Of a stretch of 64,000 nt of DNA, positions 43,673 through 52,505 are shown piece after piece. Source of the stretch: CATQHS01 sp963422655 (lineage in GTDB: Bacteria > Actinomycetota > Acidimicrobiia > Acidimicrobiales > Aldehydirespiratoraceae); contig OY730440.1 in NCBI GenBank assembly GCA_963422655.1, forward strand, positions 1,922,001 through 1,986,000. The letters run 5' to 3'. Each line of letters starts with the position of its first letter. The stretch's first letter is position 1. The translations under genes were made by a program, and so were the position numbers. The notes beneath the pieces were generated by a model that worked only from the letters and a program-made list of their open reading frames with translations, had not been told where the DNA came from and did no database searches.

Positions 43673-46600
43673 CCGGCGGGCCCGGCCGGTCCGGCCCGAT
43701 GCTTGGCCATGGCCTCGCGGACCTCCTCGACCGCTGCAGCCAGATCGGGTAGCTCGGCCTCCACCGCCCCGCCGGCCCGCAGGAACACGAAAACCACCTT
43801 GATCACCTTCTCACCGGTCACTTCTTCGATAGCGGCGGCATAGCCGGCCCCCTGCCACCGGTAGCGGTCGAGCAGGTCGGCCACGTTGTCGCCATCGACT
43901 TGATCGGTCTTCCAATCCACCACCACCAACCCGTCCGGAGCTCGGTAGATCAGATCGATATAGCCCTCCAGCAGTTGACCGCCGATGGGGGCGGCCACCC
44001 ACAGCTCGCGGCGGTGCCAGTCGGCGGCGGCTGCGGCCCGGGCCACGGCGGTGGCCAACCCGATCCGGGCCAGGCTGGTCACCCTCTCGGTCTTGGAGCC
44101 GACGCCCTCGGCTTCGGCCTGGGCTCGGGCCAGGTCCTCGACTCCTTCGCCGGTGGCCAGATCGACCATCTGCAAAACGCTGTGGATGGCTCGTCCCATG
44201 GCCGTGCCGTAGCGGCCCTTGCTCCGAGCTGGCCCTTCGAGGTCGGACTCGGCTTTGGCCAGGCCGGGGTCGTCGGCGTGCTGCTCGGCTTTGGCCAGGC
44301 CGGGGTCGTCGGCGTTGGGCATGGTGCGAGCCAGTGTGGTGGCCGACACTGCCTCCGGTTGCGAAGCCCGGGCCAGGACCCGGGTCCGTTCGGCCAGCCA
44401 GGCGTCACGGTCGGGCGGGGGCACCATCGCGGTCGGGGTCGGGTCGGGTCGGGTAGCCGGGCGGGTGGGCTGGGTGCGACCGAAACCGAGCTCGGTGTGC
44501 AGGACATGGGCCACCTCGGCCGCCCCCGCGTCGGCCAGCGCCGATGCCGCCGTCACTCCCGGTTTGACGTCGGCGGTGCGGTGCAAGCTGACGACGAGAT
44601 GGTCACGAGCCCGGGTGCAAGCCACGTACAGCAACCGGATGCGTTCGTGGTAGTCCATCTGCTCGTCGATGGGCTGCCATTGCTCGAAGCCGTCGGAGTG
44701 GACCCCAGCCTTGAGCCGGACCGCGGGGGGGCGACCGGGCGGGAAAGCGATGGTCGGTCCTCGGGCCGGCTGCCGCAGCCGGGTGGTCAGGCCCGAGACC
44801 ACGACGATAGGAAACTCGAGGCCCTTGGCTCCGTGGATGGTGAGGATCCGCACGCTGTCGTCACCGGTCTCCGGCAGCACCGTTTCGGTGACCCGAGCAT
44901 TCTCGGCCCCTTGGAGACGGGCCCAGTCCAGGTAGCTCCGCAGGTCGGTGCCGCCCACATCGGACCAGGCCCGGGCTTGGTCCACCACAAACCGCAGGCG
45001 CCTCCAATGGTCGCGGGGCCGAGCGGCGGCCACAGCCGTCTCCAGCACCCCCCGTTCTCGGATGAGCCGGTCCAGCAGCACCGGGGGGCTGGTCCACAGC
45101 CGAGCCTCGTGGAGTGTCCGCAGATGGGCCAGGCCCTGAGCCACCGGATGGTCCGAGGGCGTGTCGGGCGGGGGGTCGGCCAGCAGCGAGAACCACCCCC
45201 CACAACCGAGCCGCCAGTGGGCCAAGTCGTCGTCGCCGCAGCCGTACAGCGGTGAGCGCAGGGCCGCCACCACGGCCAGATGGTCGGTCGGGTCGGCCAC
45301 GGCGGTCAGGGCCAGGAGAAGATCTCGCACTTCCCGGGTGGTGTACACCAGCGATGAGGTCTCGACCCGGTATGCAACGCCGGCTCGATCCAGTGCCCCT
45401 TCCAAGGCGGCCAGGCTGGTCCGAGCCGGCACCAGGACGGCGATGTCGCTGGGCCCCGCCGGTCGCCACCGGGGATCGGCGAGGGTGCCCTCGTCCACCC
45501 CCCACCCCTCGCCCAGCGCGGTGGCCACTGCACCGGCCACTTCATCGGCTTCTATCTGGCGGAGCTTGTCGGCATTCAGTTCGGCCTCGATGGGTTCGGC
45601 CCCGAGTACAGCCACGGCCGGCCCCGACCCGCCCGGGCGGCGCCGGGCCTGCAAGGGCGTGTAGTCGGGTTGGCTGGCTTCGGTGTAGGTGATGAGCCGG
45701 CCGAAGACGGCGTTGACCCACTCGACTATGGCCGGGACCGACCGGAAGTTGGTGACCAGGTTGGTGCCGTCTCGGCCGAATCGCTCTCGGGCTCGCAGGT
45801 AAGTAGCAATGTCGGCCCTTCGGAAACGGTACACCGACTGCTTGGGGTCGCCCACGAAGAAGAGCCGACCCTCTTCGGTGTCGACCAAGTCCCAGGAGGT
45901 GTGTCTCCCGTCGCCCGAGCCGGCCAGCAGAACGGCCAGCTCGATCTGGATGGGGTCGGTGTCTTGGAACTCGTCCAGCAGTAGATAGCGGTAGCGCTCT
46001 CGCAGCGCCGCTGTGACCATCAGGCCATGGTCGGGGTGTCGCAGCAACTGTCGGGCCCTGACCAGAAGATCCTGGTAGTCGAGACGCCCCGACTTTCGGC
46101 GTTGTTCGGCCGCGTCCAGGGTGAAGTCGGCCAGCCGGGACACGAGATGGTCCAAGGCCGCGGTCGAGGTGGCCTCGGCGATCTGGGCGCACGTATGCGG
46201 CAACTCCCTCACCCGCGTCCTTATCTCTTCCATCTCCTCCTTGCGTTCTTGGTTGCCGTGCCGGCTGCTCCAGTTGCCCATGGCACCCCGGCGACCGAAC
46301 TTTTCTTGGCTCAGCGCTTCGATCGCTTCCAGCCGGTCGATCTCGTCATCGGATTCGAGCCGCCCGACGTAAGGCTCCAACCTGTCGATCTTGCGGTAGA
46401 GCTTGTCCTCGGGGTCACGACAGACGCTCCGTAGCGCCAGCACCTCCGCCAGCGCGGCCCGGGCCGCCTCCGCGTCCACCGGTGGGGGCGGAGCGACATG
46501 GCGCCCGATGCCGGTCTCGACCAAATCCCAGTTGTCGTCCAGAGCGACGGCCAGCTTGCGTAACTGGGGCAGATGGACCCCGCTCACCTCCAGCACCAGC

Positions 46601-47130
46601 AGGGACCGACCCGCCTCGGCTTCGTCGAGGAGGCGGTCCACGAACACCTGCCACCGTTTCTCCAGTTCGATCTGGGAGCTGATCTCGTCGAGCACTTCGA
46701 CTCCGGGCGGAAGACCGGCCTCGACCGGGTGTTCGCTCAAGATCCTCAGGGCAAAGGCGTGGAGCGTGTCGACTACGGCGGTATCGAGCTGGTGCAGAGC
46801 CGTCGTAGCCAGGGGGCCCAGTTCGGCTTCGATGCTCTCCAACCGTCGGCGGATCCGATCCCGCAGCTCTCTGGCTGCCTTCTCGGTGAAGGTGATAGCC
46901 ACGATGCGCTCCATGGGGATCCCGGACCGGACCAACGACTCGACCCGATCGACGAGGGCTCGGGTCTTGCCCGATCCGGCCCCGGCTTCCACGAAAAGAG
47001 TGCGGCCGAGATCCGAGGCGATCATGTCTCGTGCGGGCTGATCGGTCAGGGCATCGGCGCCGGGGGGTCCAAGACCGGTTCGGGTGCCGGCCGGGCTGGG
47101 CTCGGGCGGTAGGTTCGAATGGTCGGTCAC
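43657..47130 (-). CDS. addA: UvrD-like helicase with C-terminal PD-(D/E)XK nuclease (AddA-like)
   Basis: About 1157 residues from GTG 47130. Superfamily 1 motifs: Walker A FVEAGAGSGKT, AITFTEKAARELRDRI (Ia), LLLDEFQDTDPIQ (II), VGDPKQSVYRFRRADI (III), ILTIHGAKGLEFPIVVVSG (V) and LYVACTRARDHLVVSLH (VI). The nuclease domain has GYIDLIYRAPDGLVVVDWKTD. It would unwind and resect double-strand DNA ends with its partner encoded upstream. The stop of the partner gene lies 23 bases ahead. A duplicated ADDPGLAKAE decapeptide sits in a linker near residue 960. Confidence 0.92.
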   Translation of the reverse strand: MTDHSNLPPEPSPAGTRTGLGPPGADALTDQPARDMIASDLGRTLFVEAGAGSGKTRALVDRVESLVRSGIPMERIVAITFTEKAARELRDRIRRRLESIEAELGPLATTALHQLDTAVVDTLHAFALRILSEHPVEAGLPPGVEVLDEISSQIELEKRWQVFVDRLLDEAEAGRSLLVLEVSGVHLPQLRKLAVALDDNWDLVETGIGRHVAPPPPVDAEAARAALAEVLALRSVCRDPEDKLYRKIDRLEPYVGRLESDDEIDRLEAIEALSQEKFGRRGAMGNWSSRHGNQERKEEMEEIRTRVRELPHTCAQIAEATSTAALDHLVSRLADFTLDAAEQRRKSGRLDYQDLLVRARQLLRHPDHGLMVTAALRERYRYLLLDEFQDTDPIQIELAVLLAGSGDGRHTSWDLVDTEEGRLFFVGDPKQSVYRFRRADIATYLRARERFGRDGTNLVTNFRSVPAIVEWVNAVFGRLITYTEASQPDYTPLQARRRPGGSGPAVAVLGAEPIEAELNADKLRQIEADEVAGAVATALGEGWGVDEGTLADPRWRPAGPSDIAVLVPARTSLAALEGALDRAGVAYRVETSSLVYTTREVRDLLLALTAVADPTDHLAVVAALRSPLYGCGDDDLAHWRLGCGGWFSLLADPPPDTPSDHPVAQGLAHLRTLHEARLWTSPPVLLDRLIRERGVLETAVAAARPRDHWRRLRFVVDQARAWSDVGGTDLRSYLDWARLQGAENARVTETVLPETGDDSVRILTIHGAKGLEFPIVVVSGLTTRLRQPARGPTIAFPPGRPPAVRLKAGVHSDGFEQWQPIDEQMDYHERIRLLYVACTRARDHLVVSLHRTADVKPGVTAASALADAGAAEVAHVLHTELGFGRTQPTRPATRPDPTPTAMVPPPDRDAWLAERTRVLARASQPEAVSATTLARTMPNADDPGLAKAEQHADDPGLAKAESDLEGPARSKGRYGTAMGRAIHSVLQMVDLATGEGVEDLARAQAEAEGVGSKTERVTSLARIGLATAVARAAAAADWHRRELWVAAPIGGQLLEGYIDLIYRAPDGLVVVDWKTDQVDGDNVADLLDRYRWQGAGYAAAIEEVTGEKVIKVVFVFLRAGGAVEAELPDLAAAVEEVREAMAKHRAGPAGPAGQPSN
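44248..44315. repeat. Tandem 36-base duplication in the helicase gene
   Basis: A 32-base segment at 44248-44279 recurs exactly at 44284-44315, an offset of 36 bases. It duplicates a 12-residue stretch containing DDPGLAKAE in the linker between the helicase and nuclease domains, keeping frame. Confidence 0.93.
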
Positions 47131-47152
47131 GGGTGTCGCTTCTACCGAACGG

Positions 47153-50100
47153 TCACGGCTGGGGCGGCGACGTGATGGACTCGAGCAGCTCGGGCTCGGC
47201 CACGGCCAGATACCGGTGCAGGTCGGTATCGCTGGTCTTGCGCTGCCAGTCGTGCCATTGGTCACGGGTGCCGAGCCCATCGGGGTCACAGAACCGGCAG
47301 GGGATCCAGGGCCGCCAGTTCGGGGGTTCGGGATGCAGCGGATACAGCCCCCCGGTGATGCCGTCGATCATGGCGCCCACGGTCTGCAACACTCGGGCCT
47401 GCACCGGCTCGGTGACGTCGTAACCGAGACTCTTGAAGCCTTCCTTGGCCGACACGAACCAGTAGTCGGCCCAAACCGGAGCGTCGATGTCCTCCAGGCT
47501 CCGCCGGAGAGCTGCGCTGTAGAGGCCGAGTTGGAGATGACGTCCGTTCGGACTGGGATTGTCAGGGCTCAGTTGTTTGTAGCGCCGGCTGGAACCGGTC
47601 TTGTAGTCGATGACGACGAAGCCCCCCCCGTCGGTGGTGTCGACGCGGTCGATCGATCCTCGGAACCTGATGGTGAGACCTCGATCCAGCTCGATGGTCA
47701 CCTCGCCGTGGCTCGAATCTGGTTGGCCGAACCCGAGCTCAGCCGCCATGGGAACCGAGCGGTGACGGGCTCGCATCTCGTCGTCGAAGTCGACGAAAGC
47801 GTCCAGATCGGCCAGAAGTCGGCGACGATCTCGGTTCCAGTACAGGGTTCGCCCGGTCTGGCCCCGGGCTTCGAGCCGGTCGCATTCCTGCTCGGCGATC
47901 TCACCGAGCCGGCGTCGGCGCGGTTCGGGCCAGGGTTCGGCCGGAGCGGGAACAGCGCTCTCCTCCAAGGCCTCGGTGAGCCAGCTCTTGAGGCTGTGGT
48001 GAACCAGATGGCCTCGGGTCAACGAGCTGATTCGATACTCGGTTTCGGGATTCTCGACGGGGTTCACACCCAACACCTGGCTCACGAAGTAGGCGTGGGG
48101 GCACTCGGCCCAGGCTTCGAGCCCGGTGGCCGAGACGATGGTGTCAGCCGCGGTGGGGTCGGGGAGCGCTGCGCTCCGCAGGTTTGCGTCACGGGCCAGG
48201 TTGCCGTCGAAACGGGTGAATCGGTTCGAGGCTCGGGCCAGTCTCAGCTCTATGCCTCGGCGTAGCTCGACTCGGCGACAGACCGACGGGTGAGCCAGGA
48301 TCGACTCGGCCTTGTCATGTTGGTGGGGGTGAGGTTGGTGGCGGTCGTGGAGGCCGAGCAGGGCCCGCATGTCGTACTCTTGGACGTGGGCAGGGAAAGT
48401 CGTCTGCCGTAGCCCGGTTACGAACGACGGCACCTCGGTTTCGATTTCGATGGTGCCGGAACCGGTCCGGGCCGGTAGCCAGCGGCTGCGGACATGCTGG
48501 GCCGAACGGCGGAGATCGCCTCGGGGGTACGACAACAGGGACTGTTCGGCCGCGGCCAGCACCTCCAGGAGAGCTCGATGATCGTCGCCGGGGGCGGTCC
48601 GCAACGCCAGGTCGGATCCGACCGCGATTCGTTCCCGGTCCGGCAACAAGACGTCGTCGTGGCGGTGGGCCGGGAAAACTCCCTCCGCCATACCGCACAC
48701 CACCACCAGATCGAGCTCGACTCCCAGCGCCAGACCGACCGGGCCGACGAGCACGCCGGCCCCGAACCGGCCGTGGCGGCCCGGGTGATCGGCCAATTCG
48801 AGCCTCAGGGCCTGTCGGAAAGCGACAACCGAAGGCTCGGGGTCGATACCGTCGAGCTCGCCGAGCCGTTCGACGGTGGCGCCGACGGTACGGGCGTGGT
48901 CTTGCTCGTCGTCGGGCCAGTGGCCCCGGTCGGTCTCGGTGCCCAGGTAGTCACCGATGAGCCCGGTGCACCATCGGCTCAGCTTCCTCCAGCTCCGAGC
49001 TTCGGATCCCCGGTCGAGGTCGGCATGGAGCCGGGCGACGAAAGCGGCCAGCTCCCGGGTCCGTTCGGCGCTCTGCCGTCGATGTTCGGCTCGGCCGGGT
49101 TGCTCCTCACCGTCATGATCGCGGCTGGCTTCGATCTCGTCGGCCTCGGCTTCGATCTCGTCGGCTTCGGCTTCGAGCTCGTCGGCGTAACGGCCCAGAC
49201 GCTGTGCCCACTGGTCGGCTCCGGCCACCACTGCGGCCGCTCGGGCCACCCGTTCCCAGGTCGCGGCCGGGACGGGCCGGCGCTTGAGGCGCGGCTGGCT
49301 TCTCCGGGGGCGGGGCCGGCTCGGGTCGCTCTCGCCGGAGGGCCCGCTGGGCTGGTTCGGGTTGCTGGGCCGGTTCGGGTCGTAGCGGATCGGTGCTGCC
49401 GCCAACCAGGCGGTGACGTCGCGTCGGGACATGTCGTTGTCGGTCAAGGCCAGCATGGCGAGCAGCGATCGGCCCAGCAGCGAAGTCTCGGCCGTGGGCA
49501 CGGTGGCGCCGCACCATTGGATTCCGGCTGAGTCGAGGGCGTCGCCGACCAGCCGGGCGTACGGGTCGGACGATCCGTACAGGATGGCGCAACGGCCCAG
49601 CCGGCTGCCGGTGCGGGCCGCTTGCATCACGGCTCTCACCGCGTGGCGGACTTCGTCGTCGGCATCGGAGACGCTCAGGATTCGATCGGGTCGGGTTACG
49701 TGCTCGCCGGGGCCGGCGGGAGCTTCGGCCCGTATTGCCGGTGCAAGCCGGCGCAGCGATGCCTGCACGGCGGCGTCGGCGTCGGCCACTCCGGTGGTTC
49801 CAGCGATGACGGTCAGGGTGGAGTGTTCGGCGGCGGCCCGAAGCAGTCGAGCCTGGCCATCGGTGAGCCGCTGAGGTAAGAAGACGATGACCCGGCCCAG
49901 CTCGACCCCGATCGTTCGACCATCAGCGGCTATCACCCCAACCGCGGCCGTCATGAGCTGCTGCTCGTCGTAGAACCGATCGGCGAGGGCAGCTCTTGTG
50001 GCCCGATGGATACGGATCACGTCGGCGGCTCGGCTCGAGGTGGCAGCCAGCCGGTTCAGACCCGGCGAGCTCACATCGGAGAGTTCGCGGTGGGCTCGTA

Positions 50101-50458
50101 CCAGGGCCCGTTCGGTAGCGGGATGGGTCTCGACCCCGGCGAAGTATCCGGGGCGGGTGCGCAGGACCGAACGCACCGCCGCGGCTACGACCGGCGTGGA
50201 CACGGGCCGACGACCGCTGGCCGCGGCCGGTCGGGCCCCGAGCTGCTCGGCCAGCCCGTACACGGTCAGGAAGGAAACGGCGGTCATGCCACCGGAGCGG
50301 CGAGCCAACCCCCGGCGGGCGGCCAGGCCCGCGTAGTTGCTCGGTACCACTACCGTCACCGGCGCCAGCGGGTCGCCGGCCTTGGCGTCGGCCACGGCCG
50401 CGGCCAGAGCGTCGCGGGCATCGGCTCCGTACGGGGTCACGATCCAATCGAAGGCCAC
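47153..50458 (-). CDS. addB: AddB-like helicase-nuclease subunit with PD-(D/E)XK nuclease
   Basis: A 1101-residue protein. The N-terminal part resembles the inactive helicase-like half of AddB: TVVVPSNYAGLAARRGLA replaces a true Walker A. The C-terminal nuclease has RFRGSIDRVDTTDGGGFVVI and DYKTGSSRRYKQ. Cys in AWAECPHAYFVSQVL and PCRFCDPDGLG match three of the four Fe-S Cys expected for AddB-type nucleases; the fourth Cys is missing. It precedes the AddA-like gene in the same operon and would act with it in double-strand break resection. Confidence 0.85.
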   Translation of the reverse strand: MAFDWIVTPYGADARDALAAAVADAKAGDPLAPVTVVVPSNYAGLAARRGLARRSGGMTAVSFLTVYGLAEQLGARPAAASGRRPVSTPVVAAAVRSVLRTRPGYFAGVETHPATERALVRAHRELSDVSSPGLNRLAATSSRAADVIRIHRATRAALADRFYDEQQLMTAAVGVIAADGRTIGVELGRVIVFLPQRLTDGQARLLRAAAEHSTLTVIAGTTGVADADAAVQASLRRLAPAIRAEAPAGPGEHVTRPDRILSVSDADDEVRHAVRAVMQAARTGSRLGRCAILYGSSDPYARLVGDALDSAGIQWCGATVPTAETSLLGRSLLAMLALTDNDMSRRDVTAWLAAAPIRYDPNRPSNPNQPSGPSGESDPSRPRPRRSQPRLKRRPVPAATWERVARAAAVVAGADQWAQRLGRYADELEAEADEIEAEADEIEASRDHDGEEQPGRAEHRRQSAERTRELAAFVARLHADLDRGSEARSWRKLSRWCTGLIGDYLGTETDRGHWPDDEQDHARTVGATVERLGELDGIDPEPSVVAFRQALRLELADHPGRHGRFGAGVLVGPVGLALGVELDLVVVCGMAEGVFPAHRHDDVLLPDRERIAVGSDLALRTAPGDDHRALLEVLAAAEQSLLSYPRGDLRRSAQHVRSRWLPARTGSGTIEIETEVPSFVTGLRQTTFPAHVQEYDMRALLGLHDRHQPHPHQHDKAESILAHPSVCRRVELRRGIELRLARASNRFTRFDGNLARDANLRSAALPDPTAADTIVSATGLEAWAECPHAYFVSQVLGVNPVENPETEYRISSLTRGHLVHHSLKSWLTEALEESAVPAPAEPWPEPRRRRLGEIAEQECDRLEARGQTGRTLYWNRDRRRLLADLDAFVDFDDEMRARHRSVPMAAELGFGQPDSSHGEVTIELDRGLTIRFRGSIDRVDTTDGGGFVVIDYKTGSSRRYKQLSPDNPSPNGRHLQLGLYSAALRRSLEDIDAPVWADYWFVSAKEGFKSLGYDVTEPVQARVLQTVGAMIDGITGGLYPLHPEPPNWRPWIPCRFCDPDGLGTRDQWHDWQRKTSDTDLHRYLAVAEPELLESITSPPQP

Positions 50459-50560
50459 GGTTGCGATCCTAGAAGGGGCCTATGACCGGAACCGGTCTGT
50501 GGTAGGTATCTTCATTCGTGATCTCTTCCAAGTCGGCTGAACCGCGAAGGATCTCCCCGT

Positions 50561-50725
50561 ATGAGCCAGAAGGCCAAGGTAAATCTCGCTGGCATGGGCC
50601 CGGGTCTGGCCATCTTCGGGGGTGTCGGCGGGGGTATCGCCGGAGCGACCGACAACTGGGTCTGGGCGGTGGTCTTCGTCATCCTCGGCGCCTTCGTCGG
50701 CTTGGGCATCGGTCACGGCATGTGA
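50561..50725 (+). CDS. 54-residue glycine-rich membrane protein
   Basis: ATG 50561 to TGA 50725. MSQKAKVNLAGMGPG is followed by two likely membrane helices, LAIFGGVGGGIAGATD and WVWAVVFVILGAFVGLGIGHG. It lies 25 bases ahead of the menF-like gene on the same strand and may share its promoter in the divergent 102-base gap. Function is unknown. It is too short for many gene callers. Confidence 0.55.
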   Translation: MSQKAKVNLAGMGPGLAIFGGVGGGIAGATDNWVWAVVFVILGAFVGLGIGHGM

Positions 50726-50750
50726 CTGCGGCGGCGGTGCTGAGAGTGCA

Positions 50751-52505
50751 GTGAAGCGGTCTGCTGCTCCTGCTTTGGCCTTGGATCGAGCCGAGCTGGC
50801 CGAGCGGGCCGAGGTGGCGCCCTTCATCGTTGATCTGGTGATCGGTGCCGGCCTCGTCACGCCGGTCACCCATCCCGACGGTGAGCGCTTCGCCGCCGGT
50901 GCCGTCGACATGCTGGTGGCGGCCCGGACGCTGGTGAGCGAGGGGCTGGCCATCGAGGAATTGACGGCCTTGGCCATGCGCCACGCCACTCACGTCGAGA
51001 GCGTCATCGAAGACGCCATCGATCTGTTCAAGCGCCGTACCGACCGCCGTGGCGGTGATCGATCCGAGTTGTCGGCCACCTTGCCCCGGCTCGTTCCCGT
51101 CGTTACCGATCTCGTGGCTCAGCACTTCGAGAAGACCCTTATGGCTCGGGCCTTGGACCGTCTCGGCGATGACGCCGGGACGGTCGCCACCGCGATCGTG
51201 GTCGGGGCCCGTCGGCTGGATGAACGGGTCGACCCGCTCGCCGCTTACGCAGCCGCACGAGATCTCGACCGCAGCCTGTGGATCCGGCCCGACCGCGGGT
51301 TGCAGATAGCGGCCATGGGGGCGGTCGAGGTCATCGAACCCACCGGCTCGGATCGCTTCTCGGGAGCCTCGGCCGCCCGGGCCACCCTGGCGGCCCGGGT
51401 TCGGCGCCACGGTCCGGCCGATGCTCCCGCGCCCGTTCTGATCGGAGGTTTCTCGTTCCGGCCCGGCCCGGACCACCGGTCTCCGTCATGGCCGGGGTTC
51501 GGCGACTGCCGTTTGGTACTGCCTGAGCTCACCGTCATCGATCGCCCTGACGGGACTTGGGTGCAGATCGCGGCTCGGGTCGGCTCCGACGGGGACGAGC
51601 CGGCGACTTTGGCCGATCTGGACCGGAGGTTGGCCGCGTTCGGCGTTCCAGTTCTTCAGGTCGACGAAGCCGAAACCTGCCACCACGGAGACGAGACCGA
51701 CGAAGCCGGCTACCTGAACCTGGTGAGCCGGGGAATCGACGCCATCGACGGCACCAACCTGGAAAAAGTGGTATGCGCACGGGTCCTTACCATCGAAGCC
51801 GAACCCGACCCGGTCGCAATGCTGGCCCGACTGCGAGAACAGAACCCGACCTGTGCGGTGTTCGCTTTCACGCTGGGCCCGGCCTCGTTCTTCGGGGCCA
51901 CCCCCGAAGAACTGGTCACCCTGGACGGGCATCGGCTCAGAACTTCGGCTCTGGCCGGGACGGCTCCCCGGGGAGCCACCGAGGCCCGAGACCAGGCACT
52001 GGCGGCCGAGCTGCAAGCGTCGGCCAAGAACCGAGCCGAGCACCGATTCGTGGTCGATGCCATCACCGCCGCGCTGGAAGGTATCGGGCTGGTCGACCCC
52101 ACCCCGGCCGAACCCGACGTGTTGTTGCTGACCTCCCTGCAACACCTGCGGACCCCCATCACGGCCCGGGTGGAGAAACGATCCGACGGGGTCGGTGACA
52201 TGGACGTGCTGCGGGTAGCCGGGGTGCTGCATCCCACCCCGGCCACCGGCGGCACTCCTCGGGGAGCAGCTCTGGCCTTCATCGCCGACAACGAGCCCTT
52301 CGACCGGGGTTGGTACGCAGGTCCGGTGGGGTGGTGCGACCTGGACGGGAACGGCGAGCTGGGGGTGGCCCTGCGGTCGGTGCTGGCAGTCGACGGCCGG
52401 CTCCATCTGTTTGCCGGGGCCGGCGTTGTTGCCGGTTCCGTCCCGGATGAGGAATTGGCCGAGACCGCGGTCAAGTTCCGGGCTCTGCTGGACGTGATGG
52501 GGTGA
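50751..52505 (+). CDS. menF: Isochorismate synthase with N-terminal MerR-like HTH domain
   Basis: A 584-residue protein from GTG 50751. Residues about 10-80 read ELAERAEVAPFIVDLVIGAG, LVTPVTHPDGERFAAGAV and EGLAIEELTAL, the spacing of a MerR-type winged-helix DNA-binding domain; a helical linker continues to about 155. From about 160 onward it is a chorismate-binding enzyme: NLEKVVCARVLT, FFGATPEELVTL, SALAGTAPRG, LHPTPATGGTPRGAALAF and WYAGPVGWCDLDGNGEL. It converts chorismate to isochorismate, the first step of menaquinone synthesis. The frame is unbroken, so the two parts form one protein unless an internal start is used. It overlaps menD. Confidence 0.9.
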   Translation: MKRSAAPALALDRAELAERAEVAPFIVDLVIGAGLVTPVTHPDGERFAAGAVDMLVAARTLVSEGLAIEELTALAMRHATHVESVIEDAIDLFKRRTDRRGGDRSELSATLPRLVPVVTDLVAQHFEKTLMARALDRLGDDAGTVATAIVVGARRLDERVDPLAAYAAARDLDRSLWIRPDRGLQIAAMGAVEVIEPTGSDRFSGASAARATLAARVRRHGPADAPAPVLIGGFSFRPGPDHRSPSWPGFGDCRLVLPELTVIDRPDGTWVQIAARVGSDGDEPATLADLDRRLAAFGVPVLQVDEAETCHHGDETDEAGYLNLVSRGIDAIDGTNLEKVVCARVLTIEAEPDPVAMLARLREQNPTCAVFAFTLGPASFFGATPEELVTLDGHRLRTSALAGTAPRGATEARDQALAAELQASAKNRAEHRFVVDAITAALEGIGLVDPTPAEPDVLLLTSLQHLRTPITARVEKRSDGVGDMDVLRVAGVLHPTPATGGTPRGAALAFIADNEPFDRGWYAGPVGWCDLDGNGELGVALRSVLAVDGRLHLFAGAGVVAGSVPDEELAETAVKFRALLDVMG

